Of a stretch of DNA of 6,093 nt, positions 1 to 5,379 are shown piece by piece. Position 1 is the first letter of the stretch, and each line of letters begins with the position of its first letter. Source of the stretch: an uncultured Eubacteriales bacterium (GTDB lineage Bacteria > Bacillota > Clostridia > Lachnospirales > Anaerotignaceae); NCBI GenBank assembly GCA_934552695.1, contig CAKTER010000098.1, positions 1 to 6,093 of the forward strand, in the 5' to 3' direction. The notes under the pieces were generated by a model. That model saw only the letters and a program-made list of their open reading frames with translations. It was not told the DNA's origin and ran no database searches. A program made the translations under genes and the position numbers.

Positions 1-606
1 GGCCCGGTCATCCAGGCGGCCAACCTGCGGGCCCTGCGGGGTGGCGTAACCACCGACCAAATTTTTGCGCTGGTCAAGGAGCTGCGCCGGGACGTGACGG
101 TGCCGCTGGTGTTTATGACCTATGCCAACGTGGTGTTTTCCTATGGGACGGAGCGGTTTGCGGCCGCCTGCCGGGAGGCGGGCATCGACGGGCTGATTTT
201 GCCGGACGTACCCTTTGAGGAAAAGGACGAGTTTTTGGTGCCCTGCCGGGAGCAGGGGGTGGAGCTGATCTCGCTGGTGGCGCCAACCTCGGAGCACCGC
301 ATTGCTCAGATTGCCCGGGAGGCGGAGGGCTTTTTGTACATTGTGTCCAGCTTGGGGGTCACCGGTACCCGCAGCCAAATCACCACCGACCTGGCTTCCC
401 TGATGGCCCTGGTGCGGGAAAACACCAGCCTGCCCTGTGCCATTGGCTTTGGCATTTCCACTCCGGAGCAGGCCCGGCAAATGGCGGCGCTGGCGGACGG
501 GGTCATTGTGGGCTCGGCCATTGTCAAGCGCATGGCGGAGCACGGAACGGCGGCTCCGGGGCCGGTGGGCGAGTATGTGAAGGCCATGAAGGACGCCATC
601 CGGTAA
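1..606 (+). CDS. trpA: Tryptophan synthase alpha chain, 5'-truncated by window edge
   Basis: The alpha subunit of the cytoplasmic TrpA2B2 complex cleaves indole-3-glycerol phosphate to indole and glyceraldehyde 3-phosphate, and indole is channelled to TrpB. The reading frame is open from base 1, giving 201 visible residues. It begins GPVIQAANLRAL, which matches the segment just after the catalytic aspartate (Asp60 in E. coli). About 60 N-terminal residues, including both catalytic acids, therefore lie upstream of the window. Visible family features are MTYANVVF (residues 39-46), the loop SSLGVTGTRS preceded by the conserved tyrosine (codon 337-339), the phosphate-binding GFGIST (codons 448-465) and GSAIVKRM (codons 511-534). 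The C-terminus EYVKAMKDAIR is typical of the family. An ATG at 94 is internal, not the start. It is probably the last gene of a trp operon, since a terminator follows about 90 bp after the stop. I see no frameshift. Confidence 0.97.
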   Translation, partial: GPVIQAANLRALRGGVTTDQIFALVKELRRDVTVPLVFMTYANVVFSYGTERFAAACREAGIDGLILPDVPFEEKDEFLVPCREQGVELISLVAPTSEHRIAQIAREAEGFLYIVSSLGVTGTRSQITTDLASLMALVRENTSLPCAIGFGISTPEQARQMAALADGVIVGSAIVKRMAEHGTAAPGPVGEYVKAMKDAIR

Positions 607-698
607 GGGATGGGAGAGAAAAACGAAAAAAGGAACCGGAAATGGCAAGCCGGAAATAGCGGAAAACGATAAGGCAAAAAAACAAAAGTAAAGAAAAA

Positions 699-743
699 CC
701 CGCCCCGGCTGTTTTTAGAACAGCGGGAGCGGGCCTTTTATTT
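699..743. terminator. Bidirectional intrinsic terminator between trpA and trpS
   Basis: The arms 699-713 and 719-733 pair at 13 of 15 positions around a 5-base loop (714-718). Rightward, the stem is followed by CCTTTTATTT, ending trpA transcription. Leftward, on the - strand, it is followed by a strong run of T (TTTTTCTTTAC and more), ending trpS transcription. The convergent genes on either side fit a shared terminator. The U-tract is better in the trpS direction. Confidence 0.85.
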
Positions 744-745
744 GG

Positions 746-1807
746 TTACTTTAACAGGTTGTCGTTATCAAAATAATCAATCTTCATGGCGGAGCGCACG
801 GCGGCTAACGTTTGGGCAGCTTTTTGCTCGGCCTTTTTACTGCCTTCCCGTAAAATCTCATACACCTCGGGCAGGCGCTGTTCCCAGCTTTGGCGGCGCT
901 CCCGGATGGGGGCCAGCCGGGCCTGCATCACGTTGTTTAAAAACTTTTTGACGGTCACATCCCCCAGGCCGCCCCGCTCGTAGTGGGCCTTCAGCTCGTC
1001 CAGGTTTTTATAGTCGGGCAAAAAGGCGGCAAAGTCCTCGCTTTGGCAAAAAGCGTCCAGGTAAATAAACACAGGGTTGCCTTCGGTGTGACCGGGGTCG
1101 TCCTTCCGCAGGTGGGTGGGGTCGGTAAACATCGACATCACCTTGGTCTTAATCTCCTCGGGGGAATCGGACAGGTAGATGCAGTTGCCCAAGGACTTGC
1201 TCATTTTGGCCTTCCCGTCGGTGCCGGGCAGCCGCAGGCAGGCTTGGTTGGAGGGCAGTACGATTTCGGGCTCCGTCAGGGTTTCGCCGTATACCTCGTT
1301 AAACTTCCGGACAATCTCCCGGGTCTGTTCAATCATCGGCTCCTGATCCTCGCCTACGGGGACGGTCGTGGCCTGAAAAGCGGTAATGTCCGCCGCTTGG
1401 CTGATGGGGTAGCAGAAGAACCCAACGGGGATGCTGGTCTCGAAGCCCCGCATTTTGATTTCGGCTTTTACCGTCGGGTTGCGCTGTACCCGGGACACCG
1501 TGACCAGGTTCATGTAGTAAAACGTCAGCTCGGTCAGCTGAGGCACCATGGATTGGATAAACAGGCAGGACTTTTCCGGGTCAAGGCCGCAGGCTAAATA
1601 GTCCAGGGCCACCTGCATAATATTCTGGCGCACCTTTTCGGGATGCTCGGCGTTGTCGGTCAGGGCCTGAGCGTCGGCAATCATAATGTAGATTTCGTCG
1701 TAAAGGCCGGAATTTTGCAGCCGTACCCGTTCCTGTAGGGAGCCGACGTAGTGGCCGACGTGCAAACGGCCGGTGGGCCGGTCGCCGGTTAAAATAATTT
1801 GTTTCAT
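746..1807 (-). CDS. trpS: Tryptophanyl-tRNA synthetase
   Basis: This class I aminoacyl-tRNA synthetase charges tRNA-Trp with tryptophan using ATP in the cytoplasm. The 353-residue product opens with [17 protein letters not shown], where HVGH (16-19) is the HIGH signature of the Rossmann fold. It carries VPVGEDQ at 149-155 and AKMSKSLGN with KMSKS at 201-205. RNPTVKAE (109-116) and RGGLGDV (278-284) are further features of this subfamily. It resembles the type found in streptococci and clostridia (opening GDRPTG) more than the Bacillus type (opening GIQPSG). The length is slightly above the usual 330-345, with a short acidic/Asn-rich tail. The start is supported by an AGGAG ribosome site (1815-1819 on the complement) 7 bases upstream. 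The residue aligned with His43 of the Bacillus stearothermophilus enzyme is Gln47. The gene converges on trpA and diverges from the MATE gene, so it is probably monocistronic. Confidence 0.97.
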   Translation of the reverse strand: MKQIILTGDRPTGRLHVGHYVGSLQERVRLQNSGLYDEIYIMIADAQALTDNAEHPEKVRQNIMQVALDYLACGLDPEKSCLFIQSMVPQLTELTFYYMNLVTVSRVQRNPTVKAEIKMRGFETSIPVGFFCYPISQAADITAFQATTVPVGEDQEPMIEQTREIVRKFNEVYGETLTEPEIVLPSNQACLRLPGTDGKAKMSKSLGNCIYLSDSPEEIKTKVMSMFTDPTHLRKDDPGHTEGNPVFIYLDAFCQSEDFAAFLPDYKNLDELKAHYERGGLGDVTVKKFLNNVMQARLAPIRERRQSWEQRLPEVYEILREGSKKAEQKAAQTLAAVRSAMKIDYFDNDNLLK

Positions 1808-1884
1808 ACAAAAACTCCTATTCTGTTGGTAGAGAGTGGGTTTAAACGAAACGCCCGGCCGGAGCGGCGCAAGGCACTAAGGGA

Positions 1885-1914
1885 ATTATAAAACGGAATG
1901 GGAGCCGGTGTCAA
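1885..1914 (-). promoter_or_regulatory. Sigma-A-type promoter of trpS
   Basis: On the - strand there is a perfect TTGACA (1909-1914) and a perfect TATAAT (1885-1890), separated by 18 bases. Transcription should start near 1878, giving a leader of only about 70 bases before the ATG at 1807. That is too short for a T-box riboswitch, and I see no tryptophan-codon leader peptide. A weak GC-rich hairpin could form in the leader (1852-1869). Confidence 0.85.
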
Positions 1915-1940
1915 TATGGTGTGGGCTTGGCCGGGGCAGA

Positions 1941-1970
1941 TGTTTTTGTTGCAATTGTTTTTGTTGCAAT
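1941..1970. repeat. 15-bp tandem direct repeat over the MATE promoter
   Basis: The unit TGTTTTTGTTGCAAT occurs twice without a gap, at 1941-1955 and 1956-1970, with both copies identical. Each copy contains the self-complementary TTGCAA. In the second copy this hexamer (1964-1969) is the -35 box of the rightward promoter. Placement and spacing suggest an operator for a regulator reading two sites about one and a half helical turns apart, but this is inference. A chance tandem duplication is the alternative. Confidence 0.75.
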
Positions 1971-1992
1971 TTGCCGTAAAAGCGGATATGAT
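1964..1992 (+). promoter_or_regulatory. Sigma-A-type promoter of the MATE transporter gene
   Basis: TTGCAA (1964-1969) and TATGAT (1987-1992) are separated by exactly 17 bases. Transcription would start near 1999, giving a leader of about 85 bases before the ATG at 2084. This promoter lies downstream of the far upstream ATG at 1898, which rules that ATG out as the working start. Confidence 0.8.
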
Positions 1993-2074
1993 AGGGGGCG
2001 GCAGAAAGGACGGCCCGGTTTTTGGGGCTTTGGACTGCCCAAACAGTAGGAAATGCTTTTGTGTAGGGAAAGAT

Positions 2075-2080
2075 GGAGAG
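2075..2080 (+). promoter_or_regulatory. Ribosome binding site that fixes the MATE start
   Basis: GGAGAG lies 5 bases (from GGAG) upstream of the ATG at 2084. Neither the upstream ATG at 1898 nor the next in-frame ATG at 2117 has a comparable site, so this supports 2084. Confidence 0.7.
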
Positions 2081-2083
2081 CAT

Positions 2084-3481
2084 ATGGAAGCAAGCGTAGA
2101 AAAACATAAAATAGATATGCTACATGGGCCGATTTGGAGCAAGATTCCCCGGTTTGCTTTGCCGGTTGCGGCCACGGCCATTTTGGAGCAGCTGTTTAAC
2201 GCCTCGGACGTAGCGGTGGTGGGGAACTTTACCGCCGTGGAGCAGCGGACGGCGGCGGTAGCGGCGGTGGGGGCCAACGGGCCCATTACCAGCCTGGTCA
2301 TCAATCTGTTTATCGGCGTGGCCCTGGGGGCCAACGTGGTGATTGCCAACGCCATTGGCCGGGACGACCGGGAGGCGGTGCAGCGGGCGGTGCATACCGC
2401 CATTGTGCTGGCCCTGCTGGGAGGGGTATTGATTGCTATTTTGGGAGAGGCGGTGGCCGGGTGGCTGCTGGGGCTTTTGCAATCCCCGGCGGATGTATTC
2501 CCGCTGGCGCTGCTGTACCTCCGGATTTATCTGGTGGGGATGCCTGTGATTTTGCTGTATAATTTCGAGGCGGCCATTTTCCGGAGCGTGGGGGAGACCA
2601 AAACACCGTTGGTGGCGTTGGCGGCCTCCGGGGTTATCAACGTCCTCCTCAACCTGTTTTTTGTGGCGGTGCTGCACATGACGGTGAACGGCGTGGCCAT
2701 TGCCACGGTAATCTCCAACGGTATCAGCGCCGTCATCTTATTCCGCAAGCTGCTGCACTCCGACAAATATATCCGGGTGGAGCCGAAAAAAATGCGGATT
2801 GACGGGGCCAGCCTACGGCAGATTTTAAAAATCGGGCTCCCGGCGGGGATTCAAAGCTCGGTGTTTTCGGTGTCGAATATCGTCATCCAATCGGCCATCA
2901 ACAGCTTGGGCACGGTGGTTATGGCCGCCTCCAGCGCCGCCTACAACATCGAGATTTTTACCTACGACATTTTGAACTCCTTTGGGCAGGCCTGCACCAC
3001 CTTTACGGGGCAGAACTTTGGCGCCGGCCAGCCCCGGCGGTGCCGCCGTACCCTGTTTTTGTGCATGGGAGAGGGGGTTGCGGTGCTGGGGGCTACGGTG
3101 GTGCTCCTGATGACCTTTGCCCGGCCCCTGCTTTCGATTTTTAACCCCGACCCGGCGGTGGTGGATATTGGCTACATCCGGTTGCAGCTGATTTTGGTGG
3201 CCCATCTATGCAGCCTGTTTTATGAAATTACCTCGGGGTATTTGCGGGGCTTTGGGATTTCCCTTGTCCCGGCGGTCTTAACAATTTTGGGGGTGTGCGG
3301 GTTCCGGATTGTGTGGATTGAAACGGTGTTTCCCCTGTACCCCACCTTCCGGACGATTATGATGGTCTACCCCATTAGCCTGTCCTCCACGGCGGTGATG
3401 ATGCTGGTCGCCGCCCTCATCTACCATCCGTCCCGGAAGCTTTTGCAAAAGCAGCAGGCGGCGGAGGAAGTGGTGGACTAA
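2084..3481 (+). CDS. MATE-family efflux transporter (multidrug/cation antiporter)
   Basis: This is a polytopic inner-membrane protein of the MATE family, whose members export drugs or metabolites in exchange for Na+ or H+. From the ATG at 2084 the product is 465 residues, the usual size for about 12 membrane helices. The N-terminus has the family opening GPIWSKIPRFALPVAATAIL (15-34) followed by LFNASDVAVVGNF (37-49). The two MatE halves (about 24-220 and 248-445) show matching motifs. AIFRSVGETKTPL (164-176) in the first half corresponds to GYLRGFGISLVPA (385-397) in the second. IGRDDREAVQRAV (91-103) likewise corresponds to FGAGQPRRCRRTL (312-324). Long hydrophobic stretches occur at 105-131, 140-165, 177-199, 203-221, 330-351, 366-380, 394-412 and 425-447. 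The frame stays open upstream to 1898, but that extension crosses the promoter and is not hydrophobic in the family pattern. The substrate cannot be told from sequence. The gene stands alone between its own promoter and terminator. Confidence 0.93.
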   Translation: MEASVEKHKIDMLHGPIWSKIPRFALPVAATAILEQLFNASDVAVVGNFTAVEQRTAAVAAVGANGPITSLVINLFIGVALGANVVIANAIGRDDREAVQRAVHTAIVLALLGGVLIAILGEAVAGWLLGLLQSPADVFPLALLYLRIYLVGMPVILLYNFEAAIFRSVGETKTPLVALAASGVINVLLNLFFVAVLHMTVNGVAIATVISNGISAVILFRKLLHSDKYIRVEPKKMRIDGASLRQILKIGLPAGIQSSVFSVSNIVIQSAINSLGTVVMAASSAAYNIEIFTYDILNSFGQACTTFTGQNFGAGQPRRCRRTLFLCMGEGVAVLGATVVLLMTFARPLLSIFNPDPAVVDIGYIRLQLILVAHLCSLFYEITSGYLRGFGISLVPAVLTILGVCGFRIVWIETVFPLYPTFRTIMMVYPISLSSTAVMMLVAALIYHPSRKLLQKQQAAEEVVD

Positions 3482-3494
3482 GCAGCCCCTACAA

Positions 3495-3528
3495 AAAAGA
3501 GCTGTGCGTTAGCACAGCTCTTTTGCTT
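3495..3528. terminator. Bidirectional intrinsic terminator between the MATE and binding-protein genes
   Basis: A perfect hairpin has arms 3495-3507 and 3512-3524: ten GC-rich pairs (AGAGCTGTGC / GCACAGCTCT) plus A-T pairs at the base, with loop GTTA. Rightward it is followed by TTTTGCTT, 14 bases after the MATE stop codon. On the - strand it is followed by TTTTTTGT, about 50 bases past the stop of the binding-protein gene. It therefore serves both convergent genes. Confidence 0.93.
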
Positions 3529-3572
3529 GGTCATAATTCAGGAAAATGTTTTAAAAATAAGGGGTGGCGGGC

Positions 3573-5120
3573 TTATTCAAAGTACAGCTGGCTCAGGTCG
3601 TAAATGTCCAGGGGATAGAAAGCCATGCCTTGCAGGTTCTCGGTCATGCCTACCAGCTGGTCAGGAGTTTGCAGGTAAACCGCCGGTACCTGTTCGGCCA
3701 GGGTGGTCTGAATCTGGGTGTAAAGCTCTTTCCGGACGCCCTCGTCCAGCTCCTGCCGGGCCTGGTCCAACAGGCCGTCCACCTCGCCGGTGAGCAGGCT
3801 GATGTAGTCGCCGGAGGTGGAGTAGTACCGCTCCAGGAAGGCGTAGGGGTCCAGCCGGCCAGTATGGCCGCAGACCGTCATATCGAAGTTGTGCTCGCCG
3901 CCGTAAATATCAGACAGCCAATAGCCCCATTCTACAATGTCGATGTTCACGGTAATGCCGATTTTGCTCAGCTGGTCGGCAATGACCTGACCGGCGTTGA
4001 CGTGCTGCTGGTAGGCCTTGGGCAGGGACAGGGTGATGGTGAAGCCGTCGGGATACCCGGCCTCGGCCAGCAAGGCCTTGGCGGCGTCCACGTCGTAGGG
4101 CAGCACATCGGTGGTGTCTACATAGTAGGCGGAGGTCACGGGCAGGTGAGAGCCGATTTTTTGGCCCAGACCGTACATACTGGCCTGAATGACCTCGTCC
4201 TTGTTAATGGCCATGGAGATGGCCTGCCGGACCTTCACGTTGTTCAGGGGCTCCCGGCTCATGTTCAGGGCCATAAGCTGCACGGCGTTCTGGGGGCCGG
4301 AAACCACCTTGTAGCCGTCCATGGCTTCCACCAGCTCGGCCTGCTCGCCGGACAGGGGAATCATATCCAGCTCGCCAACCTGCAAAGCGGCCAGCAGGGA
4401 GGTGGCGTCGGGCACCATGGAATAGTGAACGGCGGTCAGCTTGGCGGGTTCGCCCCAATAGTTGTCGTTGCGTTCCAGCGTAATGCTCTGCTGAGGCGTC
4501 CATTCCACAAACCGGAAAGCGCCGGTACCCACCGGATTGGTCTTTAAGGTGTCGGCGGCCTCCTCGGGGACGATGGCCGTCCAGGGGTAGGCAAACAGGG
4601 TGGGCAGCATGGTGTCCAGATTTGCGGTGGTAAAGACCACGGTGTAGTCGTCCGGGGTCTGAATGTCGATGATGTTTTTATAGTCGCCGGACTTCGGGCA
4701 TTCCTCGTCCTGAATGCGGGAGAAGGTGTAGGCCACGTCGGCGGCCTTTAGCTCCCGGCCGTTATGGAACAGCACGCCCTGCCGCAAGTGGAAGGTGATG
4801 CTCAGGCCATCCTCGGAAAGCTCGTAGCTTTCGGCCAAGCGGTTGGTCAGCTGGGAATCGGTGGTGACGCCCAGCAGGGTGTCGTAAATGTTGTTGGTGA
4901 CAATAAAGGTGGAGGCGGCGGCGGTGCGTTGGGGATCCAGCCCCTCGGGGTCGATTTGATAGCCCAGGTTCAGTTCGGTCTTGGCCTCGGTTGCAGCAGA
5001 GGCGTCGCCCTGGGTCTCGTTGTTTCCGGTATTGCCGGAGTTGCCGCCGTTGCTGTTGCCGCAGGCCGTTAAGCCCAGGGCCAGCAAACCGGCCAAAAGC
5101 AGTGCCAGTTTCTTTTTCAT
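3573..5120 (-). CDS. ABC transporter substrate-binding lipoprotein, family 5 (oligopeptide/dipeptide type)
   Basis: This is an extracytoplasmic solute-binding protein of the OppA/DppA/NikA family (SBP_bac_5), which captures peptides or other small solutes and delivers them to an ABC permease. The 515-residue length is typical. The N-terminus MKKKLALLLAGLLALGLTAC is a lipoprotein signal peptide with lipobox LTAC. Cys20 would be lipidated, and a Gly/Asn/Ser-rich linker (21-45) follows. Family motifs in order are LRQGVLFHNGRELKAADVAY (112-131), NPVGTGAFRF (195-204), NDNYWGE (218-224), MSREPLNNVKVRQAISMAIN (287-306) and LLAEAGYPDGF (350-360); the C-terminus is DLSQLYFE. The start at 5120 is chosen for the signal peptide and the ribosome site. 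The frame continues to an ATG at 5264, but that extension overlaps the promoter. No permease or ATPase gene adjoins it: a terminator follows and a divergent gene precedes. The ligand is unknown. Confidence 0.94.
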   Translation of the reverse strand: MKKKLALLLAGLLALGLTACGNSNGGNSGNTGNNETQGDASAATEAKTELNLGYQIDPEGLDPQRTAAASTFIVTNNIYDTLLGVTTDSQLTNRLAESYELSEDGLSITFHLRQGVLFHNGRELKAADVAYTFSRIQDEECPKSGDYKNIIDIQTPDDYTVVFTTANLDTMLPTLFAYPWTAIVPEEAADTLKTNPVGTGAFRFVEWTPQQSITLERNDNYWGEPAKLTAVHYSMVPDATSLLAALQVGELDMIPLSGEQAELVEAMDGYKVVSGPQNAVQLMALNMSREPLNNVKVRQAISMAINKDEVIQASMYGLGQKIGSHLPVTSAYYVDTTDVLPYDVDAAKALLAEAGYPDGFTITLSLPKAYQQHVNAGQVIADQLSKIGITVNIDIVEWGYWLSDIYGGEHNFDMTVCGHTGRLDPYAFLERYYSTSGDYISLLTGEVDGLLDQARQELDEGVRKELYTQIQTTLAEQVPAVYLQTPDQLVGMTENLQGMAFYPLDIYDLSQLYFE

Positions 5121-5131
5121 GTTCTTACAAT

Positions 5132-5136
5132 CTCCT
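5132..5136 (-). promoter_or_regulatory. Ribosome binding site of the binding-protein gene
   Basis: On the - strand AGGAG, within GAGAGGAGA, precedes the ATG at 5120. The 11-base spacing is a little longer than ideal. The signal peptide begins exactly at this ATG, so the start is still the best choice. Confidence 0.75.
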
Positions 5137-5194
5137 CTCAGTGAATAAAGTCGTCGGTACCTTTTCCTGAATGGCTGTGCGGCTGTGGGGGTTT

Positions 5195-5226
5195 TAAAAT
5201 CCAGCCCGCAGGCGGTGCCGGTTTTA
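5195..5226 (-). other. Possible hairpin in the leader of the binding-protein mRNA
   Basis: In the - strand transcript, outer A/U-rich arms (TAAAA and TTTTA) flank CCGGC-A-CCG, which pairs with CGG-GCTGG around a CCTG loop. This gives about 13 pairs, including one G-U and two single-base bulges. It lies in the middle of a leader of about 128 bases. I do not recognise a known riboswitch class. It could be a structural or attenuating element, or just a chance fold in GC-rich DNA. Confidence 0.3.
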
Positions 5227-5254
5227 GCCCAAAAACGCACAAAAAGCCACTTCG

Positions 5255-5283
5255 TTAATACCATATTTTAGCGGTTTTGTCAA
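5255..5283 (-). promoter_or_regulatory. Sigma-A-type promoter of the binding-protein gene
   Basis: On the - strand a perfect TTGACA (5278-5283) and TATTAA (5255-5260) are separated by 17 bases, with a TG one base before the -10 (extended -10 type). Transcription would start near 5248, leaving a leader of about 128 bases. Confidence 0.8.
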
Positions 5284-5316
5284 TCCCTTTCCCTCCACCC
5301 GGCCGGAATTTCCCCG

Positions 5317-5345
5317 TTGCAGAATGCCGCCGGGTCGTTTATCAT
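5317..5345 (+). promoter_or_regulatory. Sigma-A-type promoter of the metallo-hydrolase gene
   Basis: TTGCAG (5317-5322) and TATCAT (5340-5345) are separated by 17 bases, giving a transcript start near 5352 and a short leader of about 28 bases. The -10 sits inside a perfect 10-bp palindrome, TATCATGATA (5340-5349). It diverges from the binding-protein promoter, with the two -35 boxes 33 bases apart. Confidence 0.65.
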
Positions 5346-5365
5346 GATAGAAAAGCGCTGGCAAA

Positions 5366-5372
5366 AAGGAGG
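5366..5372 (+). promoter_or_regulatory. Ribosome binding site of the metallo-hydrolase gene
   Basis: AAGGAGG is a near-perfect Shine-Dalgarno sequence 7 bases before the ATG at 5380, and it fixes the start of the gene that runs off the right edge. Confidence 0.88.
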
Positions 5373-5379
5373 GCGGGAC

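Noticed and set aside
610..672. Small open frame of 20 codons (starting MGEKNEKRNRKW) just after trpA
   Set aside because: It has no convincing ribosome site, the region is simply purine-rich, and its codon use reflects the A-rich spacer. I see no support for translation.
983..1597. + strand open frame of 204 codons opposite trpS
   Set aside because: It is antisense to trpS with the same low-complexity shadow composition, and I recognised no ribosome site or domain for it.
1852..1869. GC-rich hairpin in the trpS leader followed by TTTCGTTT, considered as an attenuator
   Set aside because: The stem is only about 6 pairs with a bulge and the U-tract is interrupted. No competing antiterminator or leader peptide is visible.
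2021..2043. TTTGGGGC / GCCCAAA inverted repeat in the MATE leader
   Set aside because: It is a short bulged stem with no U-tract and does not cover the ribosome site, so it is likely to be chance.
2120..2677. - strand frame of 185 codons opposite the MATE gene
   Set aside because: It is rich in His, Gln, Arg and Pro, as expected from the reverse complement of membrane-protein codons. No domain is recognised.
3564..4547. Long + strand open frame of 327 codons opposite the binding-protein gene
   Set aside because: It lies fully antisense to a gene with clear family motifs. Its product is a Gly/Val/His/Gln-rich string with no recognisable domain, typical of a shadow frame in GC-rich DNA.
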